Shown here: piece after piece, positions 14,702 to 23,085 of the stretch
How positions within the stretch are numbered: the stretch's first letter is position 1
Layout: the number at the start of each line of letters is the position of its first letter
Program-made: the position numbers and the translations under genes
Notes under the pieces: model-generated
What the model was told of the DNA's origin: nothing
Seen by the model: only the letters and a program-made list of their open reading frames with translations
The model's database searches: none
From: CALKHQ01 sp050329975
GTDB taxonomy: Bacteria > Pseudomonadota > Alphaproteobacteria > CALKHQ01
Assembly: GCA_050329975.1 (NCBI GenBank)
Contig: JBHJOG010000304.1
Location: forward strand, 1-23,085
Reading direction: 5' to 3'
Length of the DNA stretch: 23,085 nucleotides

Positions 14702-16066
14702 ATGACTCGACGGACAAGGTCACACCGGGCGACTGCCGTGGCGCTCGGCCTGCTCGGTTTCGGCTTCGCGCCAGCCCTGGCGGAAGGGGTGTTCAACCCC
14801 GAGCTGTTCACCCTCGACAACGGTCTTCGGGTGGTGCTGATCGAGAACCAGGCCATGCCGGCGACGGGACACATCGTCTATTACGGAATCGGCTCCGCCG
14901 ACGAGGCGCCCGGCCAGTCCGGCCTGGCGCACCTGTTCGAGCACCTGCAGTTCAAGGGCACCCCCAGCCATCCGGACGGCGCCTTCTCCGACGAGATCGC
15001 GCGCGTCGGCGGCAGCGAGAACGCGTTCACCAGCTGGGACTACACGGCCTACTACCAGATCGTGGCGCCCGAGCATCTGGCCCGAATGATGGAGATGGAA
15101 GCCGACCGGATGACCAACTCGGTGCTGACGCCGGAAGTCATCGATACCGAGCGGCTGGTGGTCTATGAGGAGTACAACACCCGGATCGGCAACGAGCCGT
15201 CCTCCTGGCTGGGAGTCGAGGTGCGCAGCGCGCTGTTCACCCATCATCCCTACGGCGTGCCGATCATCGGCTATATGAGCGAACTGGCGTCGGCCGACCA
15301 CGCCATGATCATCGACTTCTACGAGACCTGGTACGCGCCGGGGAACGCGGTGGTCGTGGTCGCCGGGCCGGTGACGCTCGACGAGCTGCGCGTGATGGCC
15401 GAGGAAGCCTACGGTGGGATCCCTGCCGCGGAGACTCCCGAGCGCCGGCGCGTGGCCGAACCGGACCATTTTGCCCCGCGACGCGTCGTGCTGGAGCATC
15501 CGCAGCTCGGCCAGGCATCATGGAGCCGGTACTATCTCGCGCCCAGCTACACCGCCGGCGCCAGCGAGCACGCCTATGCGCTGCAGGTGCTGTCGGAAAT
15601 CATCGGCCACGGCACCGACAGCAGGCTGTATCAAAGCTTGGTGCTCGACCAGGGCATCGCGGTGGGCGCCGGCTCCGGCTACAATCCCGATCCGATGGAC
15701 ATGGGCACCTTCGTGCTCTGGGGCAGCCCGCCGGTCGGCGAGGACGACACCGCGGCGATCGCGGCCATCGAGGCGGCAATCGAGGCCGAGATCGCGCGGC
15801 TGCTCGAAGCCGGCGTGACCGAGGCAGAGGTCGAGGCAGCGGTCACGCAGCTGCAGGCCGACGCGATCTTTGCCAGGGACTCGCTGATGCTGGGTGCCAA
15901 CGTGATCGGGCAGGCGCTGATCACCGGTCGCAGCATCGAGGACGTGGAATCGTGGCCGGAGCATATCGCGGCCGTCACCGCCGACGACGTCAACGCTGCG
16001 GCGCGCGCCGTCTTTGTCCTGAACAACTCGGTCACCGGCATCGCCCTGCCGACACCGGCGATGTAG
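14702..16066 (+). CDS. exported M16 zinc metallopeptidase, catalytic subunit
   Basis: A 454-residue periplasmic protease of the pitrilysin/processing-peptidase family. The signal peptide runs to about residue 28 (ALA before EG). The inverted zinc motif HLFEH is intact at 77-81 (GLAHLFEHLQFKGT), with Glu80 as the catalytic base. The third ligand is a glutamate in the downstream VVYEEYNTR segment. The second, inactive M16 half follows (LEHPQLGQASWSRYYLAPSY). AGGGAG at 14690-14695, 6 bases from the ATG, fixes the start. The following gene, 10 bases away, is a ligandless M16 protein, and such pairs act as heterodimers. The substrate is unknown; misfolded or excess envelope proteins are a reasonable guess from the neighbouring lspA and bamF. 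Confidence 0.93.
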   Translation: MTRRTRSHRATAVALGLLGFGFAPALAEGVFNPELFTLDNGLRVVLIENQAMPATGHIVYYGIGSADEAPGQSGLAHLFEHLQFKGTPSHPDGAFSDEIARVGGSENAFTSWDYTAYYQIVAPEHLARMMEMEADRMTNSVLTPEVIDTERLVVYEEYNTRIGNEPSSWLGVEVRSALFTHHPYGVPIIGYMSELASADHAMIIDFYETWYAPGNAVVVVAGPVTLDELRVMAEEAYGGIPAAETPERRRVAEPDHFAPRRVVLEHPQLGQASWSRYYLAPSYTAGASEHAYALQVLSEIIGHGTDSRLYQSLVLDQGIAVGAGSGYNPDPMDMGTFVLWGSPPVGEDDTAAIAAIEAAIEAEIARLLEAGVTEAEVEAAVTQLQADAIFARDSLMLGANVIGQALITGRSIEDVESWPEHIAAVTADDVNAAARAVFVLNNSVTGIALPTPAM

Positions 16067-16076
16067 GAGGCCGCCG

Positions 16077-17483
16077 ATGAGCGTGCGTTCCCGGTTCGAA
16101 TCCCTGGCCCGTGCCACCGCCGGCGCGATGGTTCTCGCCCTTGCCTCCTTTTCCGGAGCCCAGGCCTTCGTCGGCGAGCGGGTGGTCAGCCCGGGCGGAA
16201 TCGAGGCATGGCTGGTCTCGTCGGCGGAGATCCCGCTGATCAGCGTGAACTTCTCTTTCGAGGGCGGCTCGTCACTCGACCCCGAAGGCAAGGAAGGGGT
16301 GGCCGAGCTGGTGTCGTACATGCTCGACGAAGGCGCGGGCGACATGGACTCCCGGGCCTTCCAGTCCGCGCTCAATACCAACTCGATCTTCATGCGCTTC
16401 AGTGCCGGGCTCGACGAGTTCGGCGGGTCGCTCTACACGCTCAGCGCCAACCGAGACCTCGCCTTCTCCCTGCTCAACAAGGCGCTGACCGCGCCGCGCT
16501 TCGACGAGGAGCCGCTGGGGCGGATGCGGGCGGCGCTGCTGGTGCAGCTGCGCGACGCGATGCGCGACCCCTGGTCGATCGCCTCGCGTGCCTGGTGGGC
16601 GACAGCCTATCCGGACCACCCTTATGGCCGGCCGATCCAGGGCACCGAGCAGTCCGTGCTGGCGATTGCCCGCGCCGACCTGCAGGAGTTCGCCCGCACC
16701 CGGTTTGCCAGGGATAATCTGGTAATCGGCGTGGTCGGCGACATCACCGCCGAGGAGCTCGGGCCCCTGCTCGACGAGACCTTCGGCGCGCTGCCCGAAC
16801 ATGCAACTCCGTGGGCGGTGCCGGATGTCGAGATGCAGGGCCGCGGCGAGATCGTGCTGGTCGAGATCGACCTGCCGCAGACCAACTTCCTGTTCGGGCA
16901 GCCCGGACCGGTCACCCGCTCAGAGGCGTTTCACGCGGTCAATGTTGTCAACCGCGTGCTCGGCGGCGGCAGCTTCAGCGGATGGCTGTACCGGGAGATA
17001 CGCGAGCGACGGGGCCTCACCTATGGCGTCTCGACATGGCTGCATGGCCTGGAGCATACCGGGCTGATCATGGGCAGCACCTCGACCGTCAACGCGCGCG
17101 CCGGCGAGACGTTGCAGATCCTGTTCGAGCAATGGGAGAAGATGGCCGCCGAGGGCCCTTCCGCCGCCGAGGTGGAGGAGGCGAGGCTGTACATCAACGG
17201 CTCCTATCCACTGCGCTACGACGATACCGCGTCGATCGCCTCGGCATTGCGCGGCTGGCAGCAGCTCGATCTCCCGCCGGACTACTACCACGTCCGCCAT
17301 GCACTGGTCGACGCGGTCACCCCGGAGATCGCGCTGGAGACTGCCCGGCAGTGGTACAATGTCGAGGATCTTCTGGTGGTCGTCGTCGGCCGTCCCGTCG
17401 GGATCACGCCGACCCGTGTCGCCTCCGACCAGATGAAGGCGATGATCGGCCTGCCGGAGGAAGAGGACGAGACAGACCAGTAG
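16077..17483 (+). CDS. exported M16 family partner subunit lacking the zinc site
   Basis: A 468-residue protein with a signal peptide ending AQA before FV at about residue 30. The segment GVAELVSYMLDEG at 74-86 aligns with the catalytic motif of the upstream gene product, but the five HxxEH positions read ELVSY (77-81), so every zinc ligand is gone. It keeps the partner-subunit signature INGSYPLRYDD, with the Arg380-Tyr381 pair used in M16 heterodimers to bind substrate in the active subunit. It is therefore probably the non-catalytic half of a two-subunit peptidase. The gene is 10 bases downstream, with AGGAGG at 16065-16070 overlapping the previous stop codon, so the two are surely co-translated. 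The C-terminus is acidic (EEEDETDQ). Confidence 0.92.
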   Translation: MSVRSRFESLARATAGAMVLALASFSGAQAFVGERVVSPGGIEAWLVSSAEIPLISVNFSFEGGSSLDPEGKEGVAELVSYMLDEGAGDMDSRAFQSALNTNSIFMRFSAGLDEFGGSLYTLSANRDLAFSLLNKALTAPRFDEEPLGRMRAALLVQLRDAMRDPWSIASRAWWATAYPDHPYGRPIQGTEQSVLAIARADLQEFARTRFARDNLVIGVVGDITAEELGPLLDETFGALPEHATPWAVPDVEMQGRGEIVLVEIDLPQTNFLFGQPGPVTRSEAFHAVNVVNRVLGGGSFSGWLYREIRERRGLTYGVSTWLHGLEHTGLIMGSTSTVNARAGETLQILFEQWEKMAAEGPSAAEVEEARLYINGSYPLRYDDTASIASALRGWQQLDLPPDYYHVRHALVDAVTPEIALETARQWYNVEDLLVVVVGRPVGITPTRVASDQMKAMIGLPEEEDETDQ

Positions 17484-17607
17484 CCGACGGTCAGGTTATC
17501 ACCGCCGGGTGTTCAGGATCATTACCGCGAATTTAGCCATCGCTGCTTCCCTGCCTGAATAGAACCCACTAGATTCTGCTGAATCGGGCGGGGAAGCACA
17601 AATAACA

Positions 17608-19425
<1,818 letters not shown>

Positions 19426-19471
19426 GTGGAGGGAATGTATCGAATTATAAATGATCAAATGCGATCTAAAG

Positions 19472-19486
19472 TTAATCGCGCGTAAA
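19472..19486 (+). promoter_or_regulatory. possible CtrA-type site TTAA-N7-TAAA
   Basis: TTAA (19472-19475) and TAAA (19483-19486) are 7 bases apart, matching seven of eight core bases of the CtrA site TTAA-N7-TTAA. It lies in an AT-rich gap about 104 bases before the lipoprotein start, where promoter elements are expected. AT-rich runs produce such matches by chance. Confidence 0.22.
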
Positions 19487-19589
19487 TAAGGGCTGCATAA
19501 TGTCGGCTCAAGACAAGGCAAGTTCGGGGTGTACTTTCTGAAGCGCTGGCGCGGAAGCCGGTTTTCAGAGTCATGTGGAAGGACGATCG

Positions 19590-20189
19590 ATGCTCAAGAC
19601 CGCTTCTGGTGGCGTAATTCTCGCGCTCTTGGCGCTTGCCGGCTGCTCCAGCGGCAGTGACGGTCCGTCGCTCTCCGCGCGGGGTGCACCGGTCGGCGAC
19701 AGCTACATGGCCAATGCGGAAGGGGCGGTGTTCAGCGGCGGCCAGAGCGATTTCGCGCCGATGGCCATCGGGTCGATGATGGGCGATACGCCGCGCCAGA
19801 GCCTGCCGCTATCCCAGGCGATCCAGCTCGCCGAGCGGCCGACCGGCGAGATGTTCGTACACGACATCCCCGGCCGCAAGCTGGTTTCGCGCGAGATCGC
19901 CCAGGTGGCCAGCGGCAACACGATGATGGGCCCGCGGCTCTCGGTGCATTACAGCCCGAACGGCGATGCCGAGATGCAGATCTTCAGCCAGAACTACAGC
20001 GGCGCGTGGCGGGTGAGCGGCAACGATATGATGTGCCACAGCTTCCCGAGCTTTGCGCCGTGGAGCGGCAGCGAAGTCTGCTACGAGTGGTACCTGGACG
20101 GCAACCGCCTCTCGACCTACGAGCCGGTCACCGGCGCCGGAGCGACCCGGGGCGAGAACACGCTGGTCGCCGGCAACCGGGTCCGCTGA
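19590..20189 (+). CDS. lipoprotein of unknown function
   Basis: A 199-residue lipoprotein with signal MLKTASGGVILALLALAGC, lipobox LAGC and Cys19. The first 30 residues of the mature part are Gly/Ser/Met-rich. The C-terminal half has a compact beta-rich look: GPRLSVHYSPNGDAEM, then SGAWRVSGNDMMCHSF and SGSEVCYEWYLDGNRLSTYE. Two cysteines there could form a disulfide. The order of a polar yDG-type line, a GxW line and paired cysteines recalls DUF995-like exported proteins, but this is a likeness by eye only. The ATG is preceded by GAAGGA at 19578-19583; a GTG 15 bases earlier is less likely. It is monocistronic, bounded by an AT-rich promoter region and a strong terminator. Confidence 0.85.
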   Translation: MLKTASGGVILALLALAGCSSGSDGPSLSARGAPVGDSYMANAEGAVFSGGQSDFAPMAIGSMMGDTPRQSLPLSQAIQLAERPTGEMFVHDIPGRKLVSREIAQVASGNTMMGPRLSVHYSPNGDAEMQIFSQNYSGAWRVSGNDMMCHSFPSFAPWSGSEVCYEWYLDGNRLSTYEPVTGAGATRGENTLVAGNRVR

Positions 20190-20221
20190 CCCGCCTTCAT
20201 CGTCCTTCCAGTACGGTCCCG

Positions 20222-20248
20222 CACCCCGCGCCGCCCAGGCGCGGGGTG
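20222..20248 (+). terminator. strong stem-loop terminator after the lipoprotein gene
   Basis: CACCCCGCGCC (20222-20232) pairs perfectly with GGCGCGGGGTG (20238-20248) around loop GCCCA, followed by TTGCCGTTT. It lies 33 bases after the lipoprotein stop and 31 bases from the convergent cystathionine gamma-synthase-type stop. The T-rich side favours plus-strand termination, but the hairpin may serve both. Confidence 0.8.
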
Positions 20249-20278
20249 TTGCCGTTTCGAGCGCCTGGTTGCTTCGGC

Positions 20279-21448
20279 TCAGGCCAGGGCCTGCTCCAGG
20301 TCGGCGATCAGGTCGCCGGTGTCCTCGATGCCGCAGGACAGCCGGACCAGACCGTCGCCGATGCCGAGCGCTGCACGGGTTTCGGGCGGGATCGAGGCGT
20401 GGGTCATGATGGCCGGATGCTCGATCAGGCTCTCCACCCCGCCCAGGCTCTCGGCGAGCGCGAAGATTTCCACCCGCTCCAGGAAGCGGCGCGCGTCATC
20501 GAGGCCGCCGGCGAGTATCGCGGTGATCATGCCGCCGAAGCCACCGATCATCTGACGCCGGGCCAGATCGTGCTGCGGATGGCTCGGCAGCCCGGGATAG
20601 ATCACCTGCGCCACCTTCGGATGCGATTCGAGAAACGCGGCGATCGCCTGGCCGCTGCGGCTGTGCTGCCCGATGCGCAGCGGTAAGGTCTTCATCCCGC
20701 GCAGCGCGAGGAAGGAATCGAACGGGCCGAGAATGCCCCCGACCGCGTTCTGGAGGAAAGCGATGTCCTTAGCCAGGTCGGGCCGCGGGCCGACCACGAC
20801 GATGCCGCCGACCATGTCGGAGTGACCGTTGATGAACTTGGTGACCGAGTGGACAACGATGTCGAAACCCAGGTCGAGCGGGCGCTGCAGCACCGGCGTG
20901 GCGAAGGTGTTGTCGGCGACCGAAATCAGCCCGTGGCGCTTGGCCAGCTCGGCGACCGCGGCAAGGTCGACCAGGCGCATCATCGGGTTGGTCGGCGTCT
21001 CGACCCAGATCATTCTGGTGTTCGGCCGGATCGCGGCGGCGATCGTCCGCGGATCGGTCATGTCGACAAGGCTGAAGTCGAGGTTGGCGCTGCGCTTGCG
21101 GACCCGCTCGAACAGCCGGTAGGTACCGCCGTAGAGGTCGTTCATCGCGATGACGTGGTCGCCATGGTTGAGCAGTTCGAGCACCGTCGCGGTCGCCGCC
21201 ATGCCGGAGGCGAAGGCGAAACCCGCCTCTCCGTTCTCCAGGTCGGCGACGCAGGCTTCGAACGCGGCACGGGTCGGATTGCCGGTGCGGGCGTATTCGT
21301 AGCCCTTGTGCCGGCCCGGGCTCTCCTGCACGAAGGTGGAGCTGGCGTAGATCGGCGTCATGATGGCGCCGGTGGTCGGATCGGGCCGCTGTCCGGCATG
21401 AATGGCGCGCGTGGCGATGCCGAGGCGGTTCGGCTTGGGATCGGTCAT
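20279..21448 (-). CDS. metB: cystathionine gamma-synthase family PLP enzyme
   Basis: A 389-residue Cys/Met-metabolism PLP enzyme. Motifs in order are TRAIHAGQ, YARTGNPTR (50-60 region), FASGMAA at about 79-85, DLYGGTYRL, WVETPTNP, the PLP-contacting VADNTFATP, and SVTKFINGHSD with the Schiff-base Lys204. The C-terminal SLGGVESLIEHPAIMTHAS and VRLSCGIED are typical of MetB, MetZ and gamma-lyase enzymes. With metX in the same window, a role in joining activated homoserine to cysteine (MetB) or sulfide (MetZ) is sensible, but a gamma-lyase activity is also possible. AGGA at 21456-21459 (plus numbering) supports the start. Upstream, 61 bases away on the same strand, is a lipoprotein gene, with a hairpin CTGGCTT/AAGCCGG at 21464-21481 between them. 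Confidence 0.88.
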   Translation of the reverse strand: MTDPKPNRLGIATRAIHAGQRPDPTTGAIMTPIYASSTFVQESPGRHKGYEYARTGNPTRAAFEACVADLENGEAGFAFASGMAATATVLELLNHGDHVIAMNDLYGGTYRLFERVRKRSANLDFSLVDMTDPRTIAAAIRPNTRMIWVETPTNPMMRLVDLAAVAELAKRHGLISVADNTFATPVLQRPLDLGFDIVVHSVTKFINGHSDMVGGIVVVGPRPDLAKDIAFLQNAVGGILGPFDSFLALRGMKTLPLRIGQHSRSGQAIAAFLESHPKVAQVIYPGLPSHPQHDLARRQMIGGFGGMITAILAGGLDDARRFLERVEIFALAESLGGVESLIEHPAIMTHASIPPETRAALGIGDGLVRLSCGIEDTGDLIADLEQALA

Positions 21449-21509
21449 CGGGCGGTCCTGGGGCTGGCTTCGGGAAGCCGGCCCGGCATCGCCCGAATCG
21501 CCGGCTGCG

Positions 21510-22148
21510 TCAAGCCTGCCCGGGGTCGTGGGGCCATGCGTAGCCGGTGCCGGTCCACCTGAGGAGGAAGCTGCAGCCCCCGTCGCGGCCGCACTGGCCG
21601 GCCAATCCGAGATCGCGGTAGCCGCCGTTGCTGCCGGGCAGCAGGTATAACCGGTTGGCGGCGTCGCCATCGCCATCATTGACGGCGCGCCAGCCGCCGC
21701 CGGTGTTCTCGAACACCCAGAAATTGCAGACATTGCCGCTGCCGCAATAGGGGCCGGAATGGATCATCACGATCGCGTCGTCCCGGCCGTCACCATTCAG
21801 GTCCGGCCGCGCCACCCTGACATCGGCCGCAGCCCCGCCGGAGATGGCAATCGGCTCGGCGAGGTGTCGCTCGACCAGGGCCCGCTCGTCGGCGTCCAGG
21901 CTGGAGCGGAACGCGACCGGCGTACCGGCGCTGAGGTCCGGCTCCTGCTGTGCGGCCCTCGAGAGCAATCCGGGGCCCGGCTGCAACACCGCGGACTGCC
22001 CGCTTGCCAGGCCCTGCCCGCTCTCGGTCGCAGGCCCTGCCGCCGGTTCGAGTCCAGCCAGGTCCCGGGTGTCGCTGCAGCCCGCCAGCAGCACCAGTGC
22101 CGCCACGCCCATGGCTGTCCCGCAGCCGAGCCTCCGATAGTTCAGCAT
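21510..22148 (-). CDS. lipoprotein with calcium-loop-like motif, second of a tandem pair
   Basis: A 212-residue lipoprotein with signal MLNYRRLGCGTAMGVAALV and lipobox LAGC at Cys24. After a low-complexity linker comes a helix-like segment SSLDADERALVERHLAE, then RPDLNGDGRDDAIVMI. That D-x-N-x-D-x-x-D pattern is seen in calcium-binding FG-GAP/dockerin-like loops. Two cysteine-bearing motifs follow, CGSGNVCNFWVF and GQCGRDGGCSFLLRW. The same order occurs in the gene immediately upstream, so the two are duplicates. No family name is recognised. The ribosome binding site is poor (a G-run). A 7-bp hairpin (22170-22176 with 22190-22196) lies just before the start. Confidence 0.82.
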   Translation of the reverse strand: MLNYRRLGCGTAMGVAALVLLAGCSDTRDLAGLEPAAGPATESGQGLASGQSAVLQPGPGLLSRAAQQEPDLSAGTPVAFRSSLDADERALVERHLAEPIAISGGAAADVRVARPDLNGDGRDDAIVMIHSGPYCGSGNVCNFWVFENTGGGWRAVNDGDGDAANRLYLLPGSNGGYRDLGLAGQCGRDGGCSFLLRWTGTGYAWPHDPGQA

Positions 22149-22257
22149 TGCGCCCCCCACGTAGCGTTCGGTCCAGACGGAGCTTTCGCCTGGACCTTGC
22201 ACAACGAACCGGGAGGGCCCGGGTTGCGCGGCGCGGCAAGCTGTCGCAGCGGCGAAC

Positions 22258-22869
22258 CTATTCCAGATCGAGCGGCCGGCAGTCGCGGTTGCCGTCCCAC
22301 TGGTAGAGCGCCCCGTCGAACCGGAGGTCGAATGTGCACATGTCCAGCGCACACTGCCCGTGGATGCGAACATCCCGGTAGCCGTTGGTCGCGGTCGGCA
22401 GGATCGACACGCAGGACGCGGCGTCCTCGCCGTCGCTGAGCGCCCGCCAGCCATCACCTGCCTGCTGGTAGACCCAGAGGTTGCAAACATCGCCGGACCC
22501 GCACCAGGCATTCGCCTTGATGATGACGAAGAGCTCGTCGGTGCCGTCGGCGTCCAGGTCGAACTCGGCCACCGTCGGCCGGGCCGGACCACGGCTGGCG
22601 GCGATCTCATCGGCGAACTCGGCCTCGATCAGATCCCGTTGCCGCGCGGTCAGCGTCGACGAGAATACAAGCTCCCGCAGTGGGTCGTCGGACACCGTGA
22701 CCGATTGCGGCAACTCCGGCACTGGCGCCGCTGCGGCAGTCGTCACCAGGGTCACCTGCTCGTCCCCCGCCGCCACGTCAGGCCCCGACCCCTCCGGCGC
22801 CGTGCACCCCGCGACAAGGCCGATCATTGCCGCCAGCCCCAGCGCGCGCCCTGCTCCGATTTCACGCAT
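22258..22869 (-). CDS. lipoprotein with calcium-loop-like motif, first of a tandem pair
   Basis: A 203-residue lipoprotein with signal MREIGAGRALGLAAMIGLV and lipobox VAGC at Cys22. The layout mirrors the downstream gene: SSTLTARQRDLIEAEFADE, then FDLDADGTDELFVII with the acidic loop, CGSGDVCNLWVYQQ, NGYRDVRIHGQCALDMCTF and a C-terminal tryptophan motif. Five cysteines in the mature domain beyond the lipidated one suggest disulfides. The start at 22869 is preferred over the in-frame ATG at 22881 because GGGGA lies about 7 bases upstream. The two genes are 109 bases apart. The product is presumably periplasmic or at the outer membrane; function unknown. Confidence 0.82.
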   Translation of the reverse strand: MREIGAGRALGLAAMIGLVAGCTAPEGSGPDVAAGDEQVTLVTTAAAAPVPELPQSVTVSDDPLRELVFSSTLTARQRDLIEAEFADEIAASRGPARPTVAEFDLDADGTDELFVIIKANAWCGSGDVCNLWVYQQAGDGWRALSDGEDAASCVSILPTATNGYRDVRIHGQCALDMCTFDLRFDGALYQWDGNRDCRPLDLE

Positions 22870-22946
22870 CGTCTTCCCCATCTCGGTTTGGAAGCCGAGA
22901 CAAGCCAGATCCTCCGAACGATTCAATGATCTAGCGCAATCGTACC

Positions 22947-22976
22947 GGGGCGCCGCAGTCCTGGCTGCGGCGCCCC
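22947..22976 (-). terminator. strong 12-bp terminator hairpin
   Basis: GGGGCGCCGCAG (22947-22958) pairs perfectly with CTGCGGCGCCCC (22965-22976) around a 6-base loop. It lies 9 bases after the TAA of the truncated minus-strand gene at the right edge and well upstream of the lipoprotein pair, so it most likely ends that gene. No T-run follows on the minus strand. Confidence 0.7.
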
Positions 22977-22985
22977 GTGTCATGC

Positions 22986-23085
22986 TTACAGGGTGAGGCT
23001 GCGGGCGTAGCCGCCGAGCGCGTCGCGGGCGGCGGTGAGCGCGTCCTCGGCGTCGGCGATCGCGGTCAGCAGCGCGTCCAGCTCC
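22986..23085 (-). CDS. C-terminal end of an unidentified gene, cut by the window edge
   Basis: A minus-strand frame enters from the right edge and ends at TAA (22988-22986). The visible end, ELDALLTAIADAEDALTAAR then DALGGYARSLTL, is an Ala/Leu/Asp-rich helix with heptad-like spacing, so a coiled coil is likely. The terminator hairpin directly after its stop supports it as a real gene. About 33 residues are visible, too few for a family call. Confidence 0.6.
   Translation of the reverse strand, partial: ELDALLTAIADAEDALTAARDALGGYARSLTL

Noticed and set aside
19575..19589. GTG start for the lipoprotein at 19590
   Set aside because: The ATG at 19590 has GAAGGA at good spacing and gives a normal lipoprotein signal; the GTG would place extra acidic residues before it.

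Overview
This window is strongly GC-rich throughout, with dense genes and short gaps. The gene content and order point to an alphaproteobacterium, most likely of the Rhodospirillales type. The main clues are a prephenate dehydrogenase / HisC / chorismate mutase cluster divergent from metX, a ribF-ileS-lspA run followed by a BamF (DUF3035) lipoprotein, two M16 peptidases and mutL, and endonuclease-type MutL. I assign no species. I see no phage, transposon, CRISPR or RNA-gene signature, so this looks like ordinary chromosomal backbone with a few lineage-specific genes.

Left part (1-5010). A tightly overlapping minus-strand operon reads chorismate mutase with a degenerate prephenate-dehydratase/ACT tail, then HisC-family aminotransferase, then prephenate dehydrogenase, then the start of an unidentified gene cut by the window edge. 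The first three form the branch from chorismate towards tyrosine and phenylalanine. Divergent from it is metX (homoserine O-acyltransferase), whose leader can form competing hairpins. It converges on a small TerB-like gene.

Middle part (5250-9254). An AEC-family permease is followed by an unusually AT-rich gap of about 290 bases. That gap holds a perfect 10-bp inverted repeat overlapping a possible promoter, and a stem-loop just before the start of an orphan membrane histidine kinase. Next comes a MaoC/PhaJ-like hydratase, preceded by a TGCA-type dyad resembling the sites of the polyhydroxyalkanoate regulator PhaR.

Core cluster (9328-19425, plus strand). The order is ribF, ileS, lspA (4-bp overlap), bamF-like (4-bp overlap), an active M16 protease, an M16 partner that has lost all zinc ligands, and mutL. 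lspA through the M16 pair form an envelope-biogenesis block: lipoprotein maturation, a probable outer-membrane assembly lipoprotein and a periplasmic protease pair.

Right part (19590-23085). A lipoprotein of unknown family is followed by a strong terminator. It converges on a minus-strand set: a tandem pair of homologous calcium-loop lipoproteins of unknown function, then a cystathionine gamma-synthase-family enzyme. A further minus-strand gene is cut by the right edge and is followed by a 12-bp terminator hairpin. The least explained and most interesting items are the tandem lipoprotein pair, the degenerate AroQ-PDT-ACT protein, and the dyad in the AT-rich island.
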